From: Meghimatium bilineatum
Taxonomy: Eukaryota > Mollusca > Gastropoda > Stylommatophora > Philomycidae
NCBI GenBank assembly: GCA_034231615.1
Contig: CM067306.1
Coordinates: forward strand, 44,460,094-44,524,093
Direction: 5' to 3'
Length of the DNA: 64,000 nucleotides
The notes below the pieces were generated by a model. That model searched no databases and was not told the origin of the DNA. It saw only the letters and a list, made by a program, of their open reading frames with translations. The position numbers were made by a program, and so were the translations under genes. Each line of letters opens with the position of its first letter. Within the stretch, counting starts at the first letter, position 1. Positions 33,855 through 45,999 of this stretch are shown in pieces.

Positions 33855-34440
33855 ATGTCTAATGAGCCCTATTCGAGCTGTAAATGTCCTTGGCCAGTTC
33901 GGGTATGGAATGACAACTGTAGACGGATCTTGGTCTATCCGTGACTTTCTAGCTACTCTCCGCTGTAGAGCTGCTGTATTTCTCCTCTTTTCACTAGATG
34001 ATGCGCTCTTTTTGAGTGTAGAACGCCATGTAAATTTCCTTTATGCACGTTCTTCCAATATATCTTGGTCTATTTCAAAGGCGTTCAGTGAGGTCTTTAA
34101 CGAGTCCTTGTAGCGCTTCTTTTGGCCACCTTTAGTTCGTGTACCCTTCTGCAGCTCACCATAGAGAAGTATCTTTGGCAGACGTTGGTCTGGCATAAGC
34201 ACCAAATGACCTGCTCAACGAATCTGTGTCTGCATCAGGATAGTGTCAATACTGGGAAAACCAACTCTTTCAAGGACAGTGGTGTCTGGAATCTTGTCTT
34301 GCCATCTGATGTTCATAACCTTTCTGAGACATGTTGTGCGAAAGTGATTCAGTTTTTTCATATGACGTCTATACACAGTCCATGTTTCACCAGCGTATAA
34401 CAGCATGGAAGTACCACTTCTTTGTAAACTTTCAGCTTAG
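33855..34440 (-). pseudogene. LINE RT C-terminus with zinc-finger tail
   Basis: From the right: ETWTVYRRHMKKLNHFRTTC, then LRKVMNIRWQDKIPDTTVLE, then degraded sequence. It ends in the complement of a CxxC...FTARIGLIRH zinc-finger tail near 33870. This C2H2-ended C-terminus is typical of a widespread animal LINE type. It is 5'-truncated (no YxDD) and carries several stops. Confidence 0.8.
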
Positions 34441-35640
34441 CTGACATGAGCATATCACTCTAACATGAACATATCATCCTAACATCAGCAAATGATCAGC
34501 CTAAGAATGCCCCAGCAGTTACTATATTGGGTGCCACCTGGAGTAAGAAGAAGAGGGAGACCTAGATAAACTCTACGAAGAACCATTAATAGAGAAAGCA
34601 TGTCAATGAACCTAAACAACAAGCAACAATTGAAAGACCTGGCAACAAAAGACAGAAAAGGAAAGCTATGGTTTCTGCCCTATGCACCGCCAATGCCCTG
34701 GAGGAAAATAACAGCATAACATAACATCAGCATATTATCCTAACATGATCGTATCACTTATCATGTGCCTATCATCCTACTTAGCATGAGCATATCATCC
34801 TAACATGAACATATCATCCTACCATGAACATATCATCCTAACATGAGCATATTATCCTAACATGAGCATATTATCCTACCTAACATGAGCATATCATCCT
34901 AACATGAACATATTATCCTACCTAACATGCACATATCATCCTAACATGAGCATATTATCCTACCTAACATGCACATATCATCCTAACATGAGCATATTAT
35001 CCTAACATGAGAATATTATCCTACCTAACATGCACATATCATCCTAACATGAGCATATTATCCTAACATGAGCATATTATCCTACCTAACATGCACATAT
35101 CATCCTAACATGAGCATATTATCCTACCTAACATGCACATATCATCCTAACATGAGCATATTATCCTACCTACCATGAACATATCATCCTAACATGAGCA
35201 TATTATCCTACCTAACATGCACATATCATCCTAACATGCACATATCATCCTAACATGAACATATCATCCTAACATGAACATATCACTTATCATGAGTCTA
35301 TTATCCTACTTAACATGCTCATATCATCCTACCTAACATGAGCATACCATCCTACCTAACATGCTCATATCATCCTAACATGCACATATCATCCTAACAT
35401 GAACATATCATCCTAACATGAACATATCATCCTAACATGAGCATATCATCCTACCTAACATGCTCATATCATCCTACCTAAATATGAGCATATCATCCTA
35501 CCTAACATGCTCATATCATCCTACCTAACATGCTCATATCATCCTACCTAACATGCTCATATCATCCTACCTAACATGAGAATATCATCCTACCTAACAT
35601 GCTCATATCATCCTACTTAACTTGCATATCCTAGCTAACT
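34441..35640. repeat. Satellite array, AACATGAGCATATCATCCT type
   Basis: Tandem units of 19 bases (catgagcatatcatcctaa and variants with gaacat, gcacat or ctcat), alternating with 23-base versions that carry an extra ccta. A LINE fragment (34500-34730) interrupts the left part. Units drift smoothly into the CCTAACTTG type after 35640. Confidence 0.9.
34500..34730 (+). pseudogene. LINE 3' end inside satellite
   Basis: The reading VPPGVRRRGRPR, then TLRRTINRESMSM and LKDLATKDRKGKLWF, is the end of an RTE-like LINE protein, related to the ends at 36628 and 39309. It runs straight into satellite through ataacataacat, as those do. Confidence 0.7.
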
Positions 35641-35955
35641 TTAGTATATTATACTACCTAACTTTAATATATTATCCTACCTAACTTGAGTATATTATTC
35701 TACCTAACTTGCATATACTACCTAACTTGCATATACTACCTAACTTGCATATACTACCTAACTTGCATATACTACCTAACTTGAGTATATTATTCTACCT
35801 AACTTGCATATACTACCTAACTTGCATATACTACCTAACTTGCATATACTACCTAACTTGCATATACTACCTAACTTGCATATACTACCTAACTTGCATA
35901 TACTACCTAACTTGCATATACTACCTAACTTGCATATACTACGTAACTTGGCTTT
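35641..35955. repeat. Satellite array, 19-bp CCTAACTTGCATATACTAC units
   Basis: About twelve nearly perfect 19-bp units with a few 24-bp gagtatattatcc variants. The array ends at a variant unit (actacgtaacttgg) where a LINE fragment begins. Confidence 0.95.
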
Positions 35956-35982
35956 CAGATCAACACGTCCAAATCAAATATC

Positions 35983-36628
35983 ATGGAACTTAACAGCTCA
36001 ACAAATAACATCTTAGTAAATAACCAAATACTGGAAAAAGTCTCCAGCTTTAATTACTTGGGCAGCCGAATGTTTGTTGACGGAGACTCAATGAAAGAAA
36101 TAAACACACGTATAGTAATGGCAGCTAGCACATTTGCTAAATTAACTAATATCTGGAAATCAAAAGATCTAGGGACAAACACCAAACTAAAACTATTTAA
36201 CTCATGTATTGTATCCGTGCTAACGTATGGTAGTGAAAGCTGGAAATCAACTCAAGCAACAGACAACAAACTAAACAGCTTCGAAAACACATGTCTACGC
36301 AAACTTATGAACATAAAATGGTGCGACTTTTTCACAAATAGTGATCTAAGAGACAAAACACACCAAGAGTATGTTTCAAACATCATAAGAAAACGAAGAT
36401 GGAAATACCTTGGCCACGTTTTACGACTAGATGTAAAGAGAATAAACCAGCAAGCCTTTATGTGGTCACCTGAGGGCAAGAAAAAGAGGAAGACCTAAAA
36501 CAACCCTTAAAAACACCATTCTTAAAGAAGGGGAATTAATATGCTGTAAGACCATTCAGGAACTAAAGCTGCAGGCAGCGAACCGCATCATATGGAGAAC
36601 CAGAACCTCTGCCCTATGTGTCGCTTGA
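35983..36628 (+). pseudogene. RTE-like LINE RT C-terminus (first duplicate)
   Basis: The frame to 36498 has KVSSFNYLGSRMFVDGDSMK, then LKLFNSCIVSVLTYGSESWK and FENTCLRKLMNIKWCDFF, the regions after the RT active site. RRWKYLGHVLRLD follows. A shift near 36480 leads to RGRPKTTLKNTILKEGEL, ending ALCVA at the stop near 36628. No YxDD is present; the element is 5'-truncated. The 3' end is gaacaaactaactaacc, flowing into satellite. Confidence 0.85.
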
Positions 36629-36639
36629 GGCACGAAAGG

Positions 36640-36785
36640 AACAAACTAACTAACCTAACTTGCATATACTACCTAACTTGCATATACTACCTAACTTGAG
36701 TATATTATCCCACCTAACTTAAGTATATCATCCTAACATAAGCATATCATCCTACCTAAATTGCATATCCTACCTAACCTACCTA
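36640..36785. repeat. Short satellite run between LINE pieces
   Basis: About seven units of the CCTAACTTG satellite following the LINE end at 36628. The equivalent run in the second duplicate is at 40312-40457. Confidence 0.85.
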
Positions 36786-39309
36786 AATTAATAGAACATC
36801 CAAACTAGCTGTTATAGCTATGATGGGAGACTTCAACGCAAAGATATGTGACAATAACTCAGGGGTGGAAAAATACAATACATGGGGACTCATGGTGTAG
36901 GCGATATTAACCAAAATGGAGAAAGAATGTTGGAAACTTGTGAATTAAATAATCTTTTAATAGCGAGTACAATTTTTCCACATAAACGCTTTCACAAAAT
37001 AACATAGAACTCGCCAAACAATATCACAAACAACCAAATAGACCATTTCTGTATCAACACAAAAGTTCGTTCCTCAGTAAAGGATGTTAGAGCTACAGAG
37101 GAGCTGACGTCGACAGACCACAGTCTATGTATTGCTACATTAAGACTAAAACCTAAGAGAATCATAAAAGCAACTAGATGTAAGAAAATTATCTCACAGC
37201 TGTTACAAATAAAAGACAATAATATACCATACAACGAAGTGATCAATGCCAAATACTCTACTCAAGAACAACATGCAGAAAAAATTAATAGCATGGATAC
37301 AATTGAACAGCAGTGGGAAGCTCTAAAAAAGCACAATAAAAGAAGCCGCAGTAAATACAGTAGGCTATGACATAAGCCAAATGAAAAAATGGTTAAGTGA
37401 AGATAAATGGAAAAAAAATACTAGCCATACTAGAGAGAACAAGCCAAGCTAACTCTATTGTCTTCAAAAGATCTGCTCTCGAAAAAACATAACAAATAGA
37501 AATATAGAATACTGGATAAAGAAGTTAAAAACTGCAAGAAAAGACAAACGAAACTTTATTTACGAACTAGCTAACGAAGCAGAAACAGCAGCTAAAACTG
37601 GAAAAAGCAAAACACTAAAACGATAAAATACTAAAATATAATGAAACAACTCTGCAACAATACACCAACAACAAATAATGCAATTAAAGACTAACATGGA
37701 CAGTTATTAACATCCGAAGAAGACAAAAAACACGGGCTGAATTCTTTAAAGAGATACTAAATAGACCACAACCGACAACCTCTACAAGTAAAACCGAGAA
37801 AATGACTACCCTAGACGCCACGTGTTTTCCCTATTCACCATAAAAAAACTACAATTAGCCATAAAAAAGCTTAAAAAAAATAACAAAGCAGCTGGAAACG
37901 ATGAGATCTCTGCAGAAATGTTAAAAGCAACAGATGACAATACCCTGCAATACTTATTACAATTGTTTAATGAAATATGGCTGAAAGAAGCACCACCAGC
38001 ACAATGGAAAGATGGAATTATTTTCAAACTCCCCCAAAAAGGTGACCTAACCGATTGCAACAACTGGAGGGGCATCACATTACTCTCAATACCAGGAAAA
38101 GTGTTTTGTAGTATGGTAATGGAAAGAATTAAAATATCAATAGACAAAATATTAAGAGAAGAACAGGCAAGTTTTAGACCTAACAGGTCATGTGTTGACC
38201 ATATATTTACACTCAGGACAATAATAGAAGAATCAGTAGAACACCAATCACAGCTGATTATAAACTTTGTTGACTTTCAAAAGGCCTTTGATAGTATATA
38301 TAGACCTTCACTCTGGAACATTCTTGAAATATATGGATTCCAACAGAAATACGTGAACATTATAAAAGCCTTTTATGACAACTCACAATGTCATGTCATG
38401 TCACCGATGTCATGTCACCGATGTTATTTAGTATTGCAATGGATTGGGTCATGCGAAATTGTACAACTGATAAAGATAGTGGTATCGAGTGGCTCGGAAA
38501 TAAAAATCTGGAAGATTTCGACTTTGCAGACGACTTAGCGTTACTTAGCGCATCTCACGAAGATGCCCAAGAAAAAAACAAATAGCCAGTTATTATTCTC
38601 TGCACAACTTGGGCTTGACATCAACACATCCAAAACAAAAATATTTGACCTTACCAACAAACCAACGGACATTAAACTAAACGGCAACACTCTTGAACAA
38701 GTCAACAACTTCACATACCTTGTCAGTAAGCTATCAACAACAGGAGATTCATCAACATAATTGTCATACTGTATTGCACTGGCTGCTAACTCATTCAATA
38801 AACTATCAAATATCTTGCATTCAAAAACACTAAGAAATAACACAAAACTCAAAATCTTCAACTCCTGCATAATTCCAACATTAACATATGGATGCGAAAC
38901 TTGGAAAGCAACATCATACTTAGAGCAAAGACTAAACACCTTTGAAAATAAATATTTTAGAAGACTACTGAACATACGTTGGTCAGACATCAAATCAAAC
39001 ACAGTTGTCAGACAAGAATCAAAACAAGAATATGTATCCACCTATATTGGAAAGCGTCGCTGGAATTACATCGGACACGCACTACGAATGGATACTCAAA
39101 GACTCCCCTGTCAAGCTTTGATGTGGTCACCAAAAGGGAGAGAAAACGAGGAAGACCAAAAGAAACTTTACGTAGAACTATTTACAAGGGAACGTTTCAC
39201 CATCGGTATCAGGAAAAATAAAGATCTAAAGCAAATTGCAATGAAACGAGAGACATGGAAATCCATGACATCCTCCCTATTGGTCTTTGGCCCTTCGAAG
39301 AATAACTAA
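36780..39309 (+). pseudogene. RTE-like LINE: endonuclease remnant, RT and C-terminus (first duplicate)
   Basis: The endonuclease second half is visible in shifting frames: AMMGDFNAKICDNNSGVEK (about 36820), then STIFPHKRFHK and TSTDHSLCIA. The RT frame 37822-38538 has NNKAAGNDEISAEML, NNWRGITLLSIPGKVF, QASFRPNRSCVDHIF and VDFQKAFDSIYR. A local duplication of atgtcatgtcaccg at about 38390 destroys the next motif. DFADDLALLSA (active site, YxDD as FADD) follows in another frame. The C-terminus to 39309 has LKIFNSCIIPTLTYGCETWK and RRWNYIGHALRMD. The N-terminal endonuclease half is missing. The lesions are shared by both tandem copies, so the element was dead before duplication. Confidence 0.88.
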
Positions 39310-39625
39310 CTAACCTAACTTGAGTATATTATCCTACCTAACTTGAGTATGTCATCCTATCTAACTTGCATATCCTACCTAACTTGAGTATGTCATCCTA
39401 TCTAACTTGCATATCCTACCTAACTTGAGTATATTATCCTACCTAACTTGAGTATATTATCCTACCTAACTTGAGTATATTATCCTACCTAACTTGCATA
39501 TACTACCTAACTTGCATATACTACCTAACTTGCATATACTACCTAACTTGCATATACTACCTAACTTGCATATACTACCTAACTTGCATATACTACCTAA
39601 CTTGCATATACTACGTAACTTGGCT
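39310..39625. repeat. Satellite run between duplicates
   Basis: Mixed 24-bp (gagtatattatcctacctaactt-type) and 19-bp units. It starts directly at the LINE end aactaactaacctaacttg and stops at the variant unit actacgtaacttgg. Confidence 0.92.
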
Positions 39626-39654
39626 TTCTGATCAACACGTCCAAATCAAATATC

Positions 39655-40300
39655 ATGGAACTTAACAGCTCAACAAATAACATCTTAGTAAATAACCAAA
39701 TACTGGAAAAAGTCTCCAGCTTTAATTACTTGGGCAGCCGAATGTTTGTTGACGGAGACTCAATGAAAGAAATAAACACACGTATAGTAATGGCAGCTAG
39801 CACATTTGCTAAATTAACTAATATCTGGAAATCAAAAGATCTAGGGACAAACACCAAACTAAAACTATTTAACTCATGTATTGTATCAGTGCTAACGTAT
39901 GGTAGTGAAAGCTGGAAATCAACTCAAGCAACAGACAACAAACTAAACAGCTTCGAAAACACATGTCTACGCAAACTTATGAACATAAAATGGTGCGACT
40001 TTTTCACAAATAGTGATCTAAGAGACAAAACACACCAAGAGTATGTTTCAAACATCATAAGAAAACGAAGATGGAAATACCTTGGCCACGTTTTACGACT
40101 AGATGTAAAGAGAATAAACCAGCAAGCCTTTATGTGGTCACCTGAAGGCAAGAAAAAGAGGAAGACCTAAAACAACCCTTAAAAACACCATTCTTAAAGA
40201 AGGGGAATTAATATGCTGTAAGACCATTCAGGAACTAAAGCTGCAGGCAGCGAACCGCATCATATGGAGAACCAGAACCTCTGCCCTATGTGTCGCTTGA
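39655..40300 (+). pseudogene. RTE-like LINE RT C-terminus (second duplicate)
   Basis: Residue-for-residue the same as 35983-36628 over the main 171-residue frame, with the same frame break before RGRPKTTLKNTILKEGEL. Confidence 0.85.
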
Positions 40301-40451
40301 GGCACGAAAGGAACAAACTAACTAACCTAACTTGCATATACTACCTAACTTGCATATACTACCTAACTTGAGTATATTATCCCACCTAACTTAAGTATAT
40401 CATCCTAACATAAGCATAATATCCTACCTAAATTGCATATCCTACCTAACC

Positions 40452-42984
40452 TACCTAAATTAATAGAACATCCAAACTAGCTGTTATAGCTATGATGGGA
40501 GACTTCAACGCAAAGATATGTGACAATAACTCAGGGGTGGAAAAATACAATACATGGGGACTCATGGTGTAGGCGATATTAACCAAAATGGAGAAAGAAT
40601 GTTGGAAACTTGTGAATTAAATAATCTTTTAATAGCGAGTACAATTTTTCCACATAAACGCTTTCACAAAATAACATAGAACTCGCCAAACAATATCACA
40701 AACAACCAAATAGACCATTTCTGTATCAACACAAAAGTTCGTTCCTCAGTAAAGGATGTTAGAGCTACAGAGGAGCTGACATCGACAGACCACAGTCTAT
40801 GTATTGCTACATTAAGACTAAAACCTAAGAGAATCATAAAAGCAACTAGATGTAAGAAAATTATCTCACAGCTGTTACAAATAAAAGACAATAATATACC
40901 ATACAACGAAGTGATCAATGCCAAATACTCTACTCAAGAACAACATGCAGAAAAAATTAATAGCATGGATACAATTGAACAGCAGTGGGAAGCTCTAAAA
41001 AAGCACAATAAAAGAAGCCGCAGTAAATACAGTAGGCTATGACATAAGCCAAATGAAAAAATGGTTAAGTGAAGATAAATGGAAAAAAAATACTAGCCAT
41101 ACTAGAGAGAACAAGCCAAGCTAACTCTATTGTCTTCAAAAGATCTGCTCTCGAAAAAACATAACAAATAGAAATATAGAATACTGGATAAAGAAGTTAA
41201 AAACTGCAAGAAAAGACAAACGAAACTTTATTTACGAACTAGCTAACGAAGCAGAAACAGCAGCTAAAACTGGAAAAAGCAAAACACTAAAACGATAAAA
41301 TACTAAAATATAATGAAACAACTCTGCAACCATACACCAACAACAAATAATGCAATTAAAGACTAACATGGACAGTTATTAACATCCGAAGAAGACAAAA
41401 AACACGGGCTGAATTCTTTAAAGAGATACTAAATAGACCACAACCGACAACCTCTACAAGTAAAACCGAGAAAATGACTACCCTAGACGCCACGTGTTTT
41501 CCCTATTCACCATAAAAAAACTACAATTAGCCATAAAAAAGCTTAAAAAAAATAACAAAGCAGCTGGAAACGATGAGATCTCTGCAGAAATGTTAAAAGC
41601 AACAGATGACAATACCCTGCAATACTTATTACAATTGTTTAATGAAATATGGCTGAAAGAAGCACCACCAGCACAATGGAAAGATGGAATTATTTTCAAA
41701 CTCCCCCAAAAAGGTGACCTAACCGATTGCAACAACTGGAGGGGCATCACATTACTCTCAATACCAGGAAAAGTGTTTTGTAGTATGGTAATGGAAAGAA
41801 TTAAAATATCAATAGACAAAATATTAAGAGAAGAACAGGCAAGTTTTAGACCTAACAGGTCATGTGTTGACCATATATTTACACTCAGGACAATAATAGA
41901 AGAATCAGTAGAACACCAATCACAGCTGATTATAAACTTTGTTGACTTTCAAAAGGCCTTTGATAGTATATATAGACCTTCACTCTGGAACATTCTTGAA
42001 ATATATGGATTCCAACAGAAATACGTGAACATTATAAAAGCCTTTTATGACAACTCACAATGTCATGTCATGTCACCGATGTCATGTCACCGATGTTATT
42101 TAGTATTGCAATGGATTGGGTCATGCGAAATTGTACAACTGATAAAGATAGTGGTATCGAGTGGCTCGGAAATAAAAATCTGGAAGATTTCGACTTTGCA
42201 GACGACTTAGCGTTACTTAGCGCATCTCACGAAGATGCCCAAGAAAAAAACAAATAGCCAGTTATTATTCTCTGCACAACTTGGGCTTGACATCAACACA
42301 TCCAAAACAAAAATATTTGACCTTACCAACAAACCAACGGACATTAAACTAAACGGCAACACTCTTGAACAAGTCAACAACTTCACATACCTTGTCAGTA
42401 AGCTATCAACAACAGGAGATTCATCAACATAATTGTCATACTGTATTGCACTGGCTGCTAACTCATTCAATAAACTATCAAATATCTTGCATTCAAAAAC
42501 ACTAAGAAATAACACAAAACTCAAAATCTTCAACTCCTGCATAATTCCAACATTAACATATGGATGCGAAACTTGGAAAGCAACATCATACTTAGAGCAA
42601 AGACTAAACACCTTTGAAAATAAATATTTTAGAAGACTACTGAACATACGTTGGTCAGACATCAAATCAAACACAGTTGTCAGACAAGAATCAAAACAAG
42701 AATATGTATCCACCTATATTGGAAAGCGTCGCTGGAATTACATCGGACACGCACTACGAATGGATACTCAAAGACTCCCCTGTCAAGCTTTGATGTGGTC
42801 ACCAAAAGGGAGAGAAAACGAGGAAGACCAAAAGAAACTTTACGTAGAACTATTTACAAGGGAACGTTTCACCATCGGTATCAGGAAAAATAAAGATCTA
42901 AAGCAAATTGCAATGAAACGAGAGACATGGAAATCCATGACATCCTCCCTATGTGCCGTCTTTGGCCCTTCGAAGAATAACTAA
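40452..42984 (+). pseudogene. RTE-like LINE: endonuclease remnant, RT and C-terminus (second duplicate)
   Basis: Same content as 36780-39309: GDFNAK, NNKAAGNDEISAEML, VDFQKAFDSIYR, DFADDLALLSA and the C-terminal tail, with the same frameshifts. The C-terminal frame is one residue longer, ending SSLCAVFGPSKNN, which agrees with the related minus-strand fragment at 58499-58785 and so looks ancestral. Confidence 0.88.
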
Positions 42985-44045
42985 CTAACCTAACTTGAGT
43001 ATATTATCCTACCTAACTTGAGTATGTCATCCTATCTAACTTGCATATCCTACCTAACTTGAGTATGTCATCCTATCTAACTTGCATATCCTACCTAACT
43101 TGAGTATATTATCCTACCTAACTTGAGTATATTATCCTACCTAACTTGCATATCCTACCTAACTTGCATATACTACCTAACTTGCATATACTACCTAACT
43201 TGAGTATATTATCCTACCTAACTTGAGTATATTATCCTACCTAACTTGCATATCCTACCTAACTTGAGTATATTATCCTACCTAACTTGCATATCCTACC
43301 TAACTTGAGTATATTATCCTACCTAACTTGAGTATATTATCCTACCTAACTTGAGTATATTATCCTACCTAACTTGAGTATATTACCTAACTTGAGTATA
43401 TTATCCTACCTAACTTGAGTATATTATCCTACCTAACTTGAGTATATTATCCTACCTAACTTGAGTATATTATCCTACCTAACTTGAGTATATTATCCTA
43501 CCTAACTTGAGTATATTATCCTACCTAACTTGAGTATATTATCCTACCTAACTTGAGTATATTATCCTACCTAACTTGAGTATATTATCCTACCTAACTT
43601 GAGTATATTATCCTACCTAACTTGAGTATATTATCCTACCTAACTTGCATATCATAACTAATTTGTATATCCTACCTAACTTGAGTATATTATCCTACCT
43701 AACTTGAGTATATTATCCTACCTAACTTGCATATCATAACTAATTTGTATATCCTACCTAACTTGCAGATCCTACCTAACTTGAGTATGTCGTATCTAAC
43801 TTGCAGATCCTACCTAACTTGAGTATGTCGTATCTAACTTGCATATCCTACCTAACTTGAGTATGTCGTATCTAACTTGCATATCCTACCTAACTTGAGT
43901 ATATTATCCTACCTAACTTGCATATCATAACTAATTTGTATATCCTACCTAACTTGCAGATCCTACCTAACTTGAGTATGTCGCCCTACCTAACTTGCAG
44001 ATCCTACCTAACTTGGATATCCTAACTTGAGAAGATCATCCTACC
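42985..44045. repeat. Satellite array, 24-bp CCTAACTTGAGTATATTATCCTA type
   Basis: More than forty units, mostly 24 bp, with interspersed 19-bp gcatatccta units. Towards 43640-44010 there are variants gtcgtatctaacttgcagatc and gcatatcataactaatttgt, arranged as a repeated multi-unit block (43650-43760 and 43920-43990). Confidence 0.95.
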
Positions 44046-44084
44046 TGACTATTGTCTATTGTCTGTCCCCATGTGGTTTGTTAT

Positions 44085-44910
44085 CCGCTCTTGCAGTTAA
44101 GCGTAGGGGTGATTGGCGATCGATCATGCGTTCAAGAGCCAGATGTGTAGCCTCTCGCTGTGCTATGACGGTGTTTGTTTAGGATGTCCCTGACGTTTTC
44201 TATTCATCTTTTCGGTGGTCTTCCTCTGGCTTTGTACCCTGATCTCATTTGGTTATATGCCTGTACGATCAACTTGTCGTGATGCATTCTCATAATGTAG
44301 CCAAACCACTTGATCTGCTGCCTTTCTCTGTATTCTGTGCAAGGTGTTATACCTATTCTTTCCCTGATGTCTTCATTTCGTAATATTTTGAGCCTGGTGA
44401 CCCGGGCTGGTGATCGATCTTTTGAGCTCGTGCAGCTTTCCTTAAGTATTCCATCTCACATGCCACTATCTTTCTGTAATGGGAAGATGAGAGAGACCAG
44501 GTTTGACACTGGTAGCAAAGTGTTGGTAGGAATATTCTGTAGATCATTTGTCTTTTAATGTCCATCTTGATCTTTGGATGAAGAAGTAGTGGGGACAGTT
44601 GGTATATTACTGCATTTGCCTTTGGACATCTTCTAGTTCTCTATCGAGGTTTCCATTTCTGTTAAAATACTACCGAGGTATTTAAACTCTGTTACTTGTT
44701 TTACTCCTATGTTGTCTATCTATATGTTTAGTGGGATCGGTTTTCTGTATATTCTCATAATTCCTGTCTTTTGTGTATTGATCGTCGTGTTGTATTTTCT
44801 ACATGTTCATGTCTCAGATGGTGAGTTAACATGATTTTGTAGTTGTTCTTCGTTTTCGTATATATGGCTCTGATCGTCTGCGAAATGCAGTTCATTTAGT
44901 TCATTGTTTA
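44085..44910 (-). pseudogene. RTE-like LINE RT C-terminal half
   Basis: From the right: LHFADD (active-site remnant), then GVKQVTEFKYLGSILTEMET, SKDRSPARVTRLKILRNEDI, RERQQIKWFGYIMRMHHDKL and KARGRPPKR. These are the post-active-site regions of an RTE-like RT in correct order, with several stops and frame breaks. The family differs from that in the tandem units. Confidence 0.82.
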
Positions 44911-44939
44911 GTTTCTCTGATTGCATAGTTTAATTGCAT

Positions 44940-45005
44940 TAACTAGTTAGTCCAGTACTAATTGTTAATGTTGGTTCCCGTAACTTACAGCATTATAGAT
45001 AATGC
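44940..45005. repeat. About 60-bp minisatellite, split by a LINE (left part)
   Basis: One unit of the repeat tagtccagtactaattgtta followed by atgttggt and cgtaacttacagcattata. The array resumes at 45615-45815 with three to four more units. Confidence 0.75.
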
Positions 45006-45009
45006 AGTC

Positions 45010-45610
45010 ATGTGACGTATTCCTTCCAGAACGTTGTCTTCCCAATGAACTCACTGAACCCCTCTCTGTCTTGGGCTTTTCTAGCTTGCATTTTCTAGCG
45101 ATGTATTCATGTTATCTTTGATGTCGTCAGCCAATCGTCTTGTTGGTCTGCCCTTTCTCCTGTCCCAGGTACTCTTCCCTCCATTATTTGTCTTTCTAAA
45201 CAGTTGTGTCTCTTTATTTGACCAAACAGATGTAGTTTTCTTTTTGTTATTGTGTTTAGTAACCAACAATCTGGAATCTTAAATGTGTATATAATATCTG
45301 AGTTTCTGATTTGTTATCTTCCATGATATTCTAAGTATCGTTCTGTAGCATTTCATCTCTAAGGCGTGGATCTTCTTTGTCGCTGTTTTACTTATGGTCC
45401 ATGATTCACAGCCGTATGTTGCAACTGGAAAAATAAAAGTTTGTAATATTAGGAATTTCGTTTCTATTTTGTTGTTTTTCCATATGTTTTCAACCGTGTT
45501 ATTTTACAATATGCCATTGTCAATCTCTTCCTTATTTCTGCCATGCAGTCTCCTGCGCCGTTGATGTTTGCTCCTAAGTATTCAAATTTATCCACACATT
45601 CTATCTCGTA
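45010..45610 (-). pseudogene. RTE-like LINE C-terminus interrupting a minisatellite
   Basis: From the right: ECVDKFEYLGANINGAGDCM, then ITRLKTYGKTTK, IPDCWLLNTITKRKLHLFGQ, IMEGRVPGTGERADQ and FREFIG-like remains. It is the same family as the plus fragment at 33650-33835. The flanks ataatgcag and ataatattgcag may be a decayed target duplication. Confidence 0.78.
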
Positions 45611-45614
45611 TAAT

Positions 45615-45815
45615 ATTGCAGTACTAATAGTTAATGTTGGTGTCCGTAATTTACACCATTATAGTTAGTCCAGTAATAATTTTTAATGTTGGTGCCTGTA
45701 ACATACAACATTATAGATAGTCCAGTTCAAGTTGTTAATGTTGGTGCCCTTAACTTACAGAATTATATTTAGTCCAGTACTAATCAAGCAGTGTACTTAT
45801 CGGTAATGTTGGTGA
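45615..45815. repeat. About 60-bp minisatellite (right part)
   Basis: Units begin tagtccagt and include gttaatgttggtg and an attata end. See the left part at 44940-45005. Confidence 0.8.
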
Positions 45816-45999
45816 ATTAAAATTTTGTCTATTAAATTTCTGCCGTGTCCACGCTCCCTGACTTTAAAATTAATCATGGCGATCGTGAATATATGAAAGA
45901 TGTTAATAATGATGGAGAAAGTGTTGTTACAATTATTATCTAGAAATATGTTTATAACGTTGCTGTCTGTGTTGTTATTATCATCTAGATCGATGTGGA

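Larger units (their letters stand above)
35800..39471 (+). repeat. 3,672-bp tandem duplication, first unit
   Basis: The block holds a short satellite run, a LINE C-terminus, a satellite run, a longer EN-RT LINE relic and a satellite run. It recurs 3,672 bases downstream with only a handful of differences. The edges lie within satellite, so they are approximate. Confidence 0.93.
39472..43143 (+). repeat. 3,672-bp tandem duplication, second unit
   Basis: Second copy of 35800-39471. Differences seen include tatcagtgc for tatccgtgc, a c/a at about 41331, gacatcgac for gacgtcgac and a 3-base change near 42955 (tgtgccgtc for tggtc). Confidence 0.93.

Noticed and set aside
35709-35993. Leu/Ile/Asn/Pro repeat frame in the 19-bp satellite as a leucine-rich repeat protein
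   Set aside because: It is the translation of a perfect satellite; 19 bp is not a codon multiple, so all frames cycle and are open by chance.
34441-44045. CRISPR-like direct repeats
   Set aside because: Units abut without unique spacers, there are no cas genes, and the sequence is eukaryotic.
42985-44045. Telomeric array because of the CCTAAC core
   Set aside because: Units are 19-24 bp with only one CCTAAC each; no canonical short telomere repeat is present and the array is internal.
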